From: Cryptomeria japonica
Lineage: Eukaryota > Streptophyta > Pinopsida > Cupressales > Cupressaceae
Assembly (NCBI RefSeq): GCF_030272615.1
Contig: NC_081409.1
Coordinates: 244,215,924-244,279,923, forward strand
Length of the DNA: 64,000 nucleotides
Reading direction: 5' to 3'
Shown piece by piece: positions 1 through 12,138 of this stretch (its first letter is position 1; each line of letters starts with the position of its first letter). Position numbers and translations under genes: made by a program. The notes under the pieces are model-generated. The model searched no databases and had not been told where the DNA came from. It saw only the letters and a list, made by a program, of their open reading frames with translations.

Positions 1-1127
1 TCAATGATCCATTCATCCTTTACTTCAACTTTAGCTGCTAGGGCTTGTTCTACCGATTGAACAGTAGGTGTCGGTGGATCTTCTATTATATTAACAAAAA
101 CCCATCCATTGTCTATTGGATCCTCATCAGAATCATCAGTCACACCTTCATCGGCAATGTAACAAGATTTGTCTTTGTTCTTCTTGAATCTGTATCTCTG
201 ATATTCAAGATTAGGCTTGTATGTCCTTCTAGCTTCTTCTCTTAGTCTAGCATGTCTATCAGGGCATCTCAAAGCCATATGACCAATCTTATTGTAGTTA
301 AAACATTTAAAGGGTGCTTTACCTTCATACTTACTTTCAATTGGACCTTTAGGCATTTTCCTTGCAAATAGTGCTTCAAGTTCTTCAAGTTCTTCATTTT
401 CTTTCCTGCTTTCTTCAAGTTCTCTTGCATGAAAGGCTTTCCAATCATATTTGTCAAATGATGGAGTAGATGATGTTGATGCTTTAAAGGTTAAATCTAT
501 CTTTATAGTAGCAACGGGACCAAATTCTTCAATTTCAAAAGCTGAAAGTTTCCCAATCAATGTATCCCTAGTTACTGATGTATTAGGCATTGTTCTTAAA
601 TCATTTATAGCAGTAACCTTCATTTTATATGCCGGTGGCAATCCTCTTAATATTTTTGAAACAATTTCATCCTCACTTAAGGTTCCTCCACAACATTTAA
701 TACCCAAAACAATTTCATTTACTCTTTCCATAAAAGCAGAAATCCTTTCATCTTCTTCCATTTTCAGATGTTCATACCTGACCCAGAAGCTTTCAAGTTT
801 AGCAATTTTGACTGTGGAATCTCCTTCATTCAGTGTTTCCAAATGATCCCAAATAGCTTTAGCAGTAGACCTATCTAATAATCCCATGATCTGTTGATCT
901 GATAATGCACTCAAAAGTGCTTCTCTTGCTTTGCAATCATTTTCCTCATCTTTAGCCAAGGTAGTTGGACAGGGCTGACCAGGTACAACAACAGTGTAAC
1001 CTTTCTTTGTAACTTCCCAAACGTCTTTGCCAATGCAATTTAGATGTGTCTCCATTCTGATCTTCCATATGCCATAGTTGGTTCCATCAAGTTTAGGACT
1101 GTCCTTCCTGAAATAATTAGTAGACAT
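1..1127 (-). CDS. Copia retrotransposon Gag, N-terminal 375 codons (runs off window)
   Basis: The minus-strand frame opens at ATG 1127-1125 and stays open for 375 codons to the window edge. The first residues (Y-F-R-K, then K-L-D-G-T-N-Y-G-I-W-K) are the classic start of a Copia Gag of the UBN2/gag-polypeptide family, which assembles the cytoplasmic particle that packages element RNA. A zinc knuckle lies at about 264-305, but its second cysteine is tyrosine (TAC at 294-296), so metal binding is probably lost. The last residues visible (W-I-I-D) are the usual entry to the aspartic protease, so pol should continue left of the window. The start is set by the PBS about 40 bp upstream and by the family-typical first residues. 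The frame is intact here; whether the rest is intact cannot be seen. Confidence 0.9.
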   Translation of the reverse strand, partial: MSTNYFRKDSPKLDGTNYGIWKIRMETHLNCIGKDVWEVTKKGYTVVVPGQPCPTTLAKDEENDCKAREALLSALSDQQIMGLLDRSTAKAIWDHLETLNEGDSTVKIAKLESFWVRYEHLKMEEDERISAFMERVNEIVLGIKCCGGTLSEDEIVSKILRGLPPAYKMKVTAINDLRTMPNTSVTRDTLIGKLSAFEIEEFGPVATIKIDLTFKASTSSTPSFDKYDWKAFHARELEESRKENEELEELEALFARKMPKGPIESKYEGKAPFKCFNYNKIGHMALRCPDRHARLREEARRTYKPNLEYQRYRFKKNKDKSCYIADEGVTDDSDEDPIDNGWVFVNIIEDPPTPTVQSVEQALAAKVEVKDEWII

Positions 1128-1168
1128 TGGATCTCCTCAAGTTGTTAAACTTCTGCAAAAGAGGACTA

Positions 1169-1181
1169 GGCTCTGATACCA
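1169..1181 (-). promoter_or_regulatory. Primer-binding site of the left Copia element
   Basis: Minus strand reads TGGTATCAGAGCC, complementary to the 3' end of plant initiator methionine tRNA. It sits 2 bp inside the LTR edge at 1184, the normal position for the minus-strand priming site of a Copia or gypsy element. Confidence 0.9.
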
Positions 1182-1183
1182 AT

Positions 1184-2063
1184 TGTTAGGTCCCGGAGAC
1201 AACAAAGGGGGGGGGGGTGAATCAGTTGTCAACTAATTTCAAACCAAAAACAACTTAACCATCTTAATGCTTAATACCAGTAAACCAGTTTAAGTATGTC
1301 GGTAGACAGTGTTAACAATTAATAGCTATACCGGTAAAGATTAATGTATGAAACATAAACACAAAGTCATCCACAACACATGACATCAATATTTGTACAT
1401 GGAAACCCTGTAAGGGGAAAAACCACGGTGGGAAACCTTGCCCACAATCAGATGATACTACTACAGATAGTAAGTGTACATAAATGGGGTCTGCACATGC
1501 AGAAAGGCCAATAGCCTAGAGCTCACTGCTCAATCACAAAATGGGAGTCACACTGACTACAGTTGGATCATTAAATCCAATAAGAATGTACTGCACAAAA
1601 TAGCATCTTCATATGCTGGATTCAGTACCGGTGTAATGCTGATATGCTTTCACAAAAACCTAGTTTCACCTTCAAATGATGTCTCCGTGTACAGCTCTGC
1701 TTAATCTCGCATATACCTTCACACAATTTTTTTTTGCATTCCACATTCGATCTTACAAATAAGATCTTACATTTATACCATAACCTAAGACCAATTTTAG
1801 TAGGTTGGCTCTACAAGATATTACAATAAAAACATTTTACAAACAATATAGTATCCGATGCAATAACCGATTGAACATGTCATCTTAATACATTTACAAC
1901 AATAATTAATCATTTCCTTAGTGTGTCATGCTGATCTGGAAAAGATAAACCTGACGGTGTAACCCTAGGTAACCCTGGACCTATTTGACGGTAAAAGCAA
2001 ATATGCAAATATGAATATACCAATGAACAAAACTCCAAGACAAGATGTCCAAACGATGTCTTT
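1184..2063 (-). repeat. Copia 5' LTR, PBS-proximal part (split by the gypsy insertion)
   Basis: On the plus strand the LTR begins TGTTAGG next to the PBS. It contains the G-run followed by TGAATCA near 1206-1223 and the GGGAAA...GGTGGGAAA block near 1417-1436, both of which recur in the Copia LTRs at 37868 and 43697. The LTR is interrupted at 2063 by the Ty3/gypsy element and resumes at 15010. Total LTR length without the insertion is about 1,068 bp. Confidence 0.85.
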
Positions 2064-2849
2064 TGTCATGCCCAAAATTTAGGGCAAAAACGGAACGATT
2101 TTTTTTTTTAAATACTAATTAATTAACAAGTTCGCTCACACGACAAGCGTTAATGTATTTGCCATAACTATATTCGAGCTAATTCTGAAACGAACCAAGC
2201 ATCGATTATTGTTTAATTTTATTTGCAGAAATCTAACTGGTCTAATTTTATCTCCACGAGATACCTAGTCATTAAATTTTATTAAATCAATCACGTTAAA
2301 GAAATAGGAGAGGAAGATTAATTCAGTCTCCAATATGACTATATAGTCTAAACATCCATTTTAAAATTTTAATGCTCTAATTAAATTAACTAAGGCAAAA
2401 TTAAGTATTTATTACATTAATTACATTTAAAATTATAAGACTAGGTTTTATTCTTAAATTTATATATTTCTCTTTCTTTTACTTCCTGTTAGCAATCATA
2501 CGGAGGTATTTAAATATTTAAATCTCTATTAAATACTTACTCCAAAAATATAACCAGTATATATATATATTAATCTTTTAAAAATATCTTTCCAATATAA
2601 TAGTCAATATGGCTTCCAACCCTAATTAGGGATTTTTTTTTTTCTATAAATTTATGGTTCTAATTTAATTAATTTAAAACATATTATTTTACTTACCCTA
2701 GCCCTATCCGGGCTAGGGTTTAATCTTTTTTTTTTATCACCATTTATTTACCATAGGGCCGAAACCCCATGGCATCGGTCATGAATTTTTGATGCAGGTT
2801 ATAGAGGAGCAACAGGGAGGGTTTCCAAGGCGGCGGCGCGGCCATGGCC

Positions 2850-3054
2850 GCCCACTGTGCACTGCACAGTGTTCGGCCTTGCCACCCACTGTGCAGCGCA
2901 CAGTGTTCGCCCTTGCCGCCCACTGCGCAGCGCACAGTGTGCGGCACCGCCGCTCACTGTGCTTTGCATAGTGCACGGCACCACCGCTCACTGTGCATTG
3001 CACAGTGCGCGGCTTGCCGCCGTTCACTATGTTATGCACAGTGCTCAGCCCCCG
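2850..3054. repeat. 34-bp GC-rich tandem hairpin array, six units
   Basis: Six head-to-tail units of 34 bp. The first unit contains CACTGTGCACTGCACAGTG, a perfect 9-bp inverted repeat around one central base; later units keep it with some mismatches. The array is a sharp GC-rich block in AT-rich surroundings. Because 34 is not a multiple of 3, it creates overlapping open frames in all phases on both strands; none is regarded as coding. Confidence 0.9.
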
Positions 3055-3193
3055 CGTTTTGTTTATTTTTTTTTTTAAATTTATTTATTTATTTATATAT
3101 AATATAAATATATATATATATATTTCTCAAAGCTAAATTTATATGCAAATTTTATTATAAAAGACACAAAATAATAAAGAAACCTCATAATGC

Positions 3194-3196
<3 letters not shown>

Positions 3197-3248
<52 letters not shown>
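3197..3248. repeat. TA dinucleotide microsatellite in the 3' LTR
   Basis: About 26 TA units. The corresponding site in the other LTR (near 12239-12254) has only a short run, so the expansion postdates insertion. Confidence 0.95.
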
Positions 3249-3251
<3 letters not shown>

Positions 3252-6000
3252 GTAAATAAACTTAGGCTCTCTTTTTCATTTGTTTTATGAATATAGGGTT
3301 TAGAAGAAATTTCTATGTATTTAACACTCTGATTTTTATTTTTTTTCCCTTTTCTGAATATTATCAAAAGCAAAATTTATGATATTGTTGGTGTCTAAGA
3401 TGAATAAATTTAATAAGATAACAGCAAAGTAATAGTTATAGATTTATATCTTGCAATAAAATAACCATAGAAATCAATAACTTAATAGCAACTAAAAGAA
3501 ATAATCTAAAGTTTAATAAACTCAAATTGAGAAATTAGAAGAGATGAATGCTTGATTTTATTCTTAAACTTAATTGTGAAATTTCATTCTTGCTACTATT
3601 ATTTTCTAGGATAAAAAAAAAACTTAGATCTCACAATAGAAAAATAAACTGCAATATTCACCTTTAAAACAACATGCATTCTTTCATTATAATATTAACA
3701 ATAAATACTATCCATATTTTTTTCTGCAAGTAGAATGAAGGTAAAAATTAATAAAAAAACTGATTTTCTTTTATATTTCAAAAAAAAACTTTTGCATGCA
3801 AATCAAAGCAACTCTTTTCTTTTCAAAGTAAAAAATAGAAGCATATCTGGCTTTTTACAACTCTTTCAATATTCTGCAAATATTACAAGATGTTTCTTTA
3901 TTTAACTACAATATTAAATCACATGTCCTATTTCAAAATTACAACTTGCCTCTCATTCAACGAATGAGGTATATTTCTACTATCAAATTTAAACAAATAA
4001 TTACAAATGGATTTAAGTATCTTCAACAATAATCTTCTGCATCTTTTCACTATTCCTATTCTCTTCTCCTGACTTTCCTGCATAATAAATCACAAAATGA
4101 CCACGAAGTGCTCACCTCCCAGCCTAGGCTAACTGGTAGCCACCCCCGAGCTTGGAGAACCAATTCCTAGTCGGGTAACAAACAGGCAAACACATAGAAG
4201 GCAAAATACACACAGATTTTCAGGCACACTCCCAACTTGGCTACACAGCACCACACTTTGGTGATGATCTTTTCGAGGGTGGTAGTGGACCAATACCCTG
4301 AGGAGAACTGCAAGTATGGAAAAATAAGTAGCCACCTCATGGCACAATAAATACATCAAGAATCTCAACCCCTTATTCCTTATGCCCCCCAAAGGCATTC
4401 TAGCCTTATATCCCTCGTTATGACCCCCATTGCACAAACAGGCCATGCAGCAAGGGTCACACCAAGATCCCTTGTGATCGCTCTCAAACGAGAGTCTCTC
4501 ACTCGAGGGTTGTCACTGCTACCACCCACAAGATCCTCTTCTCTCCCAAGAGAAGAGGTCTTGAGAAAACTCCCAAAACACAACAAAGCATAATGAAAGA
4601 TTTTCAAATGAAATTCTAAAACAAGACATACAAAAACACATATTTCTTTCACCAATCATACACTCAAACACATGCAAGAAAATAACCATTTTAAAGAATA
4701 ATCAAACCAACCTTATTCTGCCCAATGGTAGTTTTGATATTTGAGGAAGAGCTGCCCAATCCACGAATCTTCTTTCTTCTACCCTTAGTCAAATTTTTCT
4801 ATTCCAAACTATTATTTTCTTTTCAAAGTTTCTCCTATCTCCAAAAATGGAGAGTGGGTGATTACCCTCCAATTCTCAAAAATCTTGCTTAAGAAGCTCA
4901 TTCTCTGAGTTCTCACAAGTTTCTAAAAACCAAAAAAGGAAAGAAAAGCAGAATGCAAAAAGACTCTCATTCCAAAAGGAAAAATCTCTATTAGATTTAA
5001 ACTTCTAATTTTTTATTTTCGCACAACTCAAAAAAACCAATTTTTAAAGCGTTAAAAAGATCATTAAAAAGTAGAAACTTGCCTAAAATTACCCCCAACC
5101 CCTAGGTATACCTTATGGGCTTTAGGAAACCCTATTAAACTACCCCTAGGTGTTCATTTAACCCATTTTAAACCTCTCTGAAGTTTATTTTCGGGTCAAA
5201 CATATGTTGACCATTCCAAAGATTATATTCCCAAAGTATTTATGACAACACATTATATTATTTAAGAAAACTATAGTTAAAACACTTTCCCACCAAGAGA
5301 CACAAATAAAACATTTAAATTTAAATCCACACATGTGTCAAGTGACACAAATAAAACACTTTTACAAATTAAAACATGAAATTGTCTCTTGTGGTTTTTA
5401 CACATTAAATTTAAATAACACTTAACACTCACGCAGCATATACTGTTACGAATAAAATACAACACAAACGGGGTGTTGTCTCTCCAAATAGACAACCCCT
5501 GGCTTACGAACATACATAAGTCTAGGTTTGGTTCTCCGTAATTTCCATGGTCACATGGTAAATTTCCTGCGCATCTCAATTAACACATTAGTACTTCCAA
5601 ATATCCATATATAATATAATTCAATAATATAACAATACACATCATCACTTGCATAAAATTTTCATCTGCACAAATTAAATACATCTTTTATCAAGCAATT
5701 TCACATAAGAAAATATCATCCCAATTCACATAAACTAAACCATACATCATAGTTCTTTTTCCATAGTAAAGTCCTGCAAATTCAATAGCGACATCTATCA
5801 TTGCAATATCATCCTATCTAACAATCATGTAGTGTTCTATCTCATAAAGCATGTAAGTAAATCATCAAATCATAGCAATGTTATCCAAATCCTCAAATCA
5901 TATAAGTTCTAAGTCTCAAAATGCATCAAAATAAAGTATCCATAATAGTCTAAATATAAAATCCACTGAATGTTAGACTGAGTCGAGGTGAGGCCTCACA

Positions 6001-6012
6001 TCCTCCCCCTCT
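6001..6012 (-). promoter_or_regulatory. Polypurine tract of the Ty3/gypsy element
   Basis: Minus strand AGAGGGGGAGGA lies directly against the 3' LTR edge (TGTGAGG...). This is the plus-strand primer site left by RNase H. It overlaps the last codons of the pol frame. Confidence 0.9.
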
Positions 6013-9000
6013 AGGCATGAACTTCCTCCTGGAGTTCATCAAAGAGGTGGGGGTACTCTGATCTCATACGTGCTGCGTCCTCCCATGAAGCCGTAACCTC
6101 ATCATAACAATCCCACTGGACCCTAACCAGGTCCAGCTCTCGACCTCGAAGGGCCAATGTCCGGCGTGCCAAAATTCGAATGGGCTCCAAAGCTAGCTGC
6201 CCATCTGACTCCACCTGCAAGGCATCCCAATCTAAAATGTGAGACTCATCATAGATATATTTTCTCAAAACTGAAACATGAAACACATCGTGGATGCGTG
6301 ACAGGCTAGGTGGCAAAGCTAAACTGTAGGCAACTGGGCCTATCCTCTCAAGAATCTCAAAAGGTCCTACAAAGCGAGGTGCGAGCTTAGAACCCTTTCC
6401 GTAACGGATTGGACTCTTATGCGGTCGCACTCTCAAGAAAACTCTGTCTCCAACCAAGTAGCTACGATCTATCCTCTTGGCATCAGCATATTTCTTCTGT
6501 CTATCCTGAGCCTCTCTGAGACGCTGCCTAATCAAATCCACCTGCTGTTCCATGTCCCGAACTATCTCAGGACCAATAGCAACTCTATTCTCTATGCGAT
6601 CCCAACTCAAGGGCATCCTGCAAGGCTTGCCATATAATGCCTGATAGGGTGGCATCCCCAAAGAGGTGTGATGTCCATTGTTATAGGCAAACTCCACCAA
6701 GGGAAGATACTCCTCCCACCGGGTCTGATGATCCATTACGTACATGCGAAGCATATCCTCTAACACCTGATTGACCCTCTCTGTCTGACCATCTGTCTCC
6801 GGGTGATAGGTTGTACTGAAATTGAGCTTAGTGCCCATAGCTGCCTGTAATGACTTCCAAAAGGAAGAAGTGAAAAGAGAATCCCTGTCAGAAATAATCT
6901 TGTGGGGCACGCCATGAAGTCTAACAATGTCTCGCAAGAATACCTGTGCTACTGCTAGAGCTGTGAAAGTAGTATGCACTGGTGAAAAGTGAGCTACTTT
7001 GATCAACTTGTCAACTGTCACCAAGATAGCATCATGGCGACGAGAAGACATAGGAAGACCAATGATGAAATCCATGGATATAGTATCCCACTTCCACTCT
7101 GGTATAGCATGAGACTGAAGCAACCCACCTGGATGGCGGTGCTCCGCCTTTACCCTCTGACACTCGAGGCATCGAGCTACTATCTCAGCAATGAGCTGCC
7201 ACATTCCCGGCCAATGATACAACTACCTCAAGTCAGCATGCAACTTCTTAACCCCGGGATGCGCTGCATAAGGAGCTCTATGAGCCTCCGTGACAATGAA
7301 CTCTTGCAACCCTCCGGAGGAAGGTACATAAATGCGCCCTCTGTGGCGTAACAGTCCATCGGACTCCAAAGAATAATCCACATATTTCCCTTCTAGAGTA
7401 ACCTGAGATCGTATTACCTGACCAACCTCTGCATACCATCCATCCTCTGGCAAGTGCTGTAGTATATGGTCTCTCAAGTCCGTGCCCATGGATATGGTGT
7501 AAACCTCATGACGTCTCCTACTCAAGGCATCTGCAACTACAATTTCCTTACCTTTGATGTAGTGAACGTCAAAATCATATTCGCACAAGAGCTCCATCCA
7601 TCTCCTCTGACGTGCATTAAGGTTCGGCTGAGTGAAGATGTACTGAAGACTCTGATGATCTGAATGCAACTCGAAGTGATGACCTAAAAGGAAGTGTCTC
7701 CACCTCACAAGTGCATGCACTACTGCTATGAGCTCAAGGTCGTGAGTGGGATAATTAAGTTCATGAGTCTTAAGTTTCCTAGACTCGAAAGCTATGGCCC
7801 TACCACCCTGCATAAGAACTGCCCCTAAACCCTCTAGTGAAGCATCTGTACAAACCATGAAGTCAGCTATAGGATCTGGTACAACAAGGATAGGAGCGCT
7901 AGTAAGTGCCTTCTTGAGTTCCTGAAAGGCCTTCTCGCACTTCTCTGTCCACTCAAATTTCTTCCCTTTACGCTGAAGAGAAGTAATAGGGTGTGCGACT
8001 CTGGAGAATCCCTCAACAAAACGTCGGTAATACCCTGCTAAGCCCATGAAACTCCTGACCTCTGTCACACTGGTAGGTGTTGGCCAATCCATAATAGCCC
8101 TAATCTTTGATGGGTCAACTGAGATCCCATCACCGGAAATAACGTGCCCAAGGTACTTAACCTCAGACCGAAAGAAAGCACACTTTGACAAACTGCCAAA
8201 CAACTGATTATCTCGCAAACACTGCAATACTTGTTTCAGGTGCTCCTCATGCTCCTTCTCATTCTGAGAATATATTAGTATATCATCGAGGAACATAACA
8301 ACAAAACGGTCCAGAAAGGTACGGAACACCCCATTCATGAGGCTCATAAAAACTACTGGGGCATTCGTAAGTCCAAAGGGGACTACGGTAAACTCATAGT
8401 GACCATATCTAGTGCGAAAAGCAGTCTTGTGGATATCACTTTCCACTATTCTCAACTGATGGTATCCTGACTTTAGATCTATTTTGGAAAAGACTTTGGC
8501 ACCCTAAAGTTGGTCGAATAAATCATCAATTCTGGGCAAAGGATATCGGTTCTTGATGGTTACTTTATTTAGCTGTCGATAATCCATACACAATCGGAGA
8601 GATCCATCCTTCTTCTTAACGAAGATGACTGGTGCACCCCAAGGGGATACACTAGGACGAATATGACCCTTCTCAAGGAGTTCCTCAAGCTACATTTTAA
8701 GTTCATTTAACTCATTTGTGGTCATCCTATAAGGTGCTCTGGAAACTGGCTCGGCTCCTGGTACTAGGTCTATATGAAAATCAATCTCTCTACGGGGAGG
8801 CATTCCCGGTAACTCTGAAGGAAACACATCTGATTATCCCTTAAGGATAGGATGGTCATCGAGCAATGTTTCTTTTTCCTCCTCTTCTCCTCTGTCACTA
8901 ATAGTGATAGCAAAAAGCTGACATCCCTTCCGCATGCTCCGCTTAACCTGCATTGCGGAGATCATACGAAGAGACACGGGCCTCTGAATCCTGGTAATAA

Positions 9001-10777
9001 CTATGGGCGAACCATAATCATCCTCACACTCGATCTTTTTCAGGCAGCAATCCATCTTGGCTCTGTGGGCATAAAGCCAATCCATGCCAAGTACGATTCC
9101 GTAAGATCCTAGTGGAGTCACTCTAAGGTCTACTAAAGTGGTGGTCTTGCCAATCTGCAGCTGACATGCCCTAACCTCTGATTCCATTGACACTCTAGCT
9201 CTTGAAGCTAATTCCACTTCCCAACTGACACCCTGTCTAGTTGCCACTAGCCCGCAATGCTCCACAACCAATGGAGATATAAAAGAGTCAGTAGCTCCTG
9301 AATCAAACAAAATAGCTACATTGTTACCTTTGATTATACCTGTAGATTCGATAACCGTGGCCTGATGCTCAGCCTGACGGTTGTCAACCGCTGCGAATAC
9401 TCTATGGGACCTACCCATATCACCAACTCTCGGCTCTGAGGCGGCCATCCACTGACTCCCTGCCACCTATCCCTAAGGGCAATCCCTCGCCATATGGCCC
9501 ATGGCTCCACATGTAAAGCAAGCACCCCTTTCCTGAAACAGGGCACCTTGAGGCCTAGAGAATGCCTAACCTCCTATCCTACTGGATCCGCTGTACCCAC
9601 CCCTGGAGGACTGCTGAATCCCCGCCGGCTATGTGTACTACCCCTATGCTCTCTAATCACGTTTCTATCCCTGAGTCTGCCACTGCTTGGGCTTGGAGCC
9701 CTGCTGATACTGTGGAGGCTTCTGCCTCTGGTTCTGTGGTGTTTGTTGCGGAGGAGGGGGTTTGGAGAACCCCTAAGAATTTCGGTTGTTTCCTTTCCAA
9801 TGTGGTTTCTGGAATCCATAAGTCTGAGGTGCAGGATTTCGGTTCTGAAACCAATCCCTATTGTCCTATGGTCTGACCTGAATTTCCTCAGCAATCAGTG
9901 CCTTCTCTACAGCAACCCGAAGGCTCTCTAGAGCGGACATCCTAACAGGCCCGGCTATACCGGCATTTAATCCCCTGATGAAGCGGTTTACAAGAAGTTT
10001 CTCATCCTTTAGATAATCTGCATAAGGCAACAACTCAAAGAATTTACTCTCATACTGGGTTACTGACAAGCCTTTTTGTTGGAGATCATAAAATTCGTCT
10101 ATACGATGCTGCCTGAAGTGTTCTGATAGGTACCTCTCACGAAACCTCTCTGTGAATATCTCCCAAGTGAGAGTATCAGGAACTAATCTGCATTTGTACT
10201 CTTCATGTCTCCACCAAGTGGAGGTTGTCCCTCTCAAAAGATGAACTGCGACACATGCTTTCAAGTTGCTCTCATAAGAATGCAATGCAAAGCACCTCTC
10301 AAGACTCAGAAGCCATGCCTCGGCCTCTACTCCATCTGTAGAACCTCCAAAGGATGGTGGTTGGAGGCGCATGACCTCCCTGATGAGATCCCCGGGATCT
10401 CGACGAGCTCTCTCAAAAAAAACTAGTTCCACCGCTGGAGGTGGTCCTGGCATATGTACAGACTCTGGCTCATTACCACCCTGACTCTCTATAGGAATCG
10501 GAGCTGGGCTCCTGCTTCATTCTCTATCAACAGATCTATGACTCCCAGAGTCATGACTCCTAACCTGAGGGTTCTCTGCTGGGATCCTTTCCTGAACTAT
10601 GCCAATAAGATTCTGAATTGCTGCTAAGAGGTCTCGGTTAGGTTCATTTGGCTGTTCGGGAGGTGCTCCTGGGTTCTCCTCTGGAACCGATGCCTCCCTC
10701 TCTACTTCTTCGTGTGCTATGCACACACGTCTAGGACCCCGTCCGCGCTTGCGAGCTTGTCGCGTCGTCGGAGGCAT
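6011..10777 (-). pseudogene. Ty3/gypsy gag-pol polyprotein, one frame with 15 internal nonsense codons
   Basis: A single frame of 1,589 codons runs from ATG 10777-10775 to TAG 6013-6011 with no frameshift. Domains in order: basic and acidic Gag N-terminus (10777-10520); retrotransposon Gag domain with W-W-R-H and E-R-F-R-E-R-Y (10450-9870); a Gln-rich linker and intact CCHC zinc knuckle (about 9520-9480); aspartic protease with L-F-D-S-G-A-T (about 9300); reverse transcriptase with F-L-D-D in the YxDD position (about 8300); RNase H with T-D-A-S; integrase zinc finger (C-x2-C near 7160) and catalytic core with D, D and E positions present; then a chromodomain-like end with V-Q-W and W-E-D. Internal stops are TGA 10519-10517, TAA 8836-8834, and TAG codons starting at 9868, 9775, 9667, 9655, 9646, 9640, 9631, 9568, 9475, 9469, 8692, 8506 and 7225. 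As it stands it cannot make a full polyprotein. Confidence 0.95.
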
Positions 10778-10934
10778 CCTAAGAAGAAAATAAGGCAAAA
10801 CAATTAATTAATTTCTTTTGGAATAATATTAATTCAATTAAATTCAAAAGTCTGATAAAATCAATTTAACAAAATAATTTTAAATATTCTAAGGCGAAAC
10901 GTAAGTGGAGTAAGGTTCCTAGTGTGGAAACCTT

Positions 10935-10946
10935 GCTCTGATACCA
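10935..10946 (-). promoter_or_regulatory. Primer-binding site of the Ty3/gypsy element
   Basis: Minus strand TGGTATCAGAGC, matching the 3' end of initiator methionine tRNA, 3 bp from the LTR edge at 10950. Confidence 0.9.
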
Positions 10947-11442
10947 AAATGTCATGCCCAAAATTTAGGGCAAAAACGGAACGATTTTTTTTTTTAAATA
11001 CTAATTAATTAACAAGTTCGCTCACACGACAAGCGTTAATGTATTTGCCATAACTATATTCGAGCTAATTCTGAAACGAACCAAGCATCGATTATTGTTT
11101 AATTTTATTTGCGGAAATCTAACTGGTCTAATTTTATCTCCACGAGATACCTAGTCATTAAATTTTATTAAATCAATCACGTTAAAGAAATAGGAGAGGA
11201 AGATTAATTCAGTCTCCAATATGACTATATAGTCTAAACATCCATTTAAAAATTTTAATGCTCTAATTAAATTAACTAAGGCAAAATTAAGTATTTATTA
11301 CATTAATTACATTTAAAATTATAAGACTAGGCTTTATTCTTAAATTTATATATTTCTCTTTCTTTTACTTCCTATTAGCAATCATACGGAGGTATTTAAA
11401 TATTTAAATCTATATTAAATACTTACTCCAAAAATATAACCA

Positions 11443-11443
<1 letters not shown>

Positions 11444-11491
<48 letters not shown>
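11444..11491. repeat. TA dinucleotide microsatellite in the 5' LTR
   Basis: About 24 TA units. The other LTR has only about six at the matching site (near 2559-2571). Confidence 0.95.
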
Positions 11492-11493
<2 letters not shown>

Positions 11494-11772
11494 TCTTTTA
11501 AAAATATCTTTCCAATATAATAGTCAATATGGCTTCCAACCCTAATTAGGGATTTCTTTTTTATTTTCTATAAATTTATGGCTCTAATTTAATTAATTTA
11601 AAACATATTATTTTACTTACCCTAGCCCTATCCGGGCTAGGGTTTAATCTTTTTTTTTATCACCATTTATTTACCACAGGGCTGAAACCCCATGGCGGCA
11701 GCCACGAATTTTTGATGCAGGTTATAGAGGAGCGACGGGGAGGGTTTCCAACGCGGCGGCACGGCCATGGGC

Positions 11773-12010
11773 GCCCACTGTGCACTGCACAGTGTTCGAC
11801 CTTGCCGCCCACTGCGCAGCGCACAGTGTTCGGCCTTGCCGCCCACTGCGCAGTGCACAGTGTTCGGCCTTGCCGCCCACTGCGCAGCGCACAGTGTGTG
11901 GCACCGCCGGTCACTGTGCTTTGCACAGTGCGCGGCACCGCCGGTCACTGTGCATTGCACAGTGCACGGCTTGCTGCCGTTCACTGTGTTATGCACAGTG
12001 CTCGGCCCCC
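11773..12010. repeat. 34-bp GC-rich tandem hairpin array, seven units
   Basis: Same array as 2850-3054 but with seven 34-bp units. One unit was gained or lost since the two LTRs were identical. Each unit holds an imperfect or perfect inverted repeat around CACTGTGCA/TGCACAGTG. Confidence 0.9.
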
Positions 12011-12066
12011 GCATTTTGTTTATTATTTTTTTAAAAAAAAATTTATTTATTTATATATAATATAAA

Positions 12067-12099
<33 letters not shown>

Positions 12100-12107
12100 A
12101 ATATAAA

Positions 12108-12138
<31 letters not shown>

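Larger units (their letters stand above)
2064..6000 (-). repeat. 3' LTR of the Ty3/gypsy element (3,937 bp)
   Basis: The boundaries are set by TG...CA ends, the adjacent target duplication at 2059-2063 and the polypurine tract at 6001-6012. It is almost identical to 10950-15009. It contains a GC-rich 34-bp tandem array (2850-3054) and a TA microsatellite at 3197-3248 that is short in the other copy. Open frames inside it, such as 4129-4655 on the minus strand, also occur in the partner LTR, but they resemble no known protein and are not called as genes. Confidence 0.95.

Noticed and set aside
451-846. 131-codon open frame on the plus strand
   Set aside because: Antisense shadow of the Copia gag frame.
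2744-3107. Six overlapping open frames on both strands in the gypsy LTR (and the matching set at 11660-12065)
   Set aside because: They arise from the 34-bp GC-rich tandem array, whose length is not a multiple of three. The Cys/His-rich products are artefacts of the repeat.
4129-4655. Open frames of 91-105 codons in the gypsy LTR, also present at 13388-13663
   Set aside because: Present in both LTRs because LTRs are duplicates; no domain, no conserved start context, and one is disrupted in the other copy.
9494-9931. Open frames of 100-145 codons on both strands around the gypsy Gag linker
   Set aside because: Out-of-phase shadows. The true Gag phase in this segment is broken by ten TAG codons, which lets other phases appear open.
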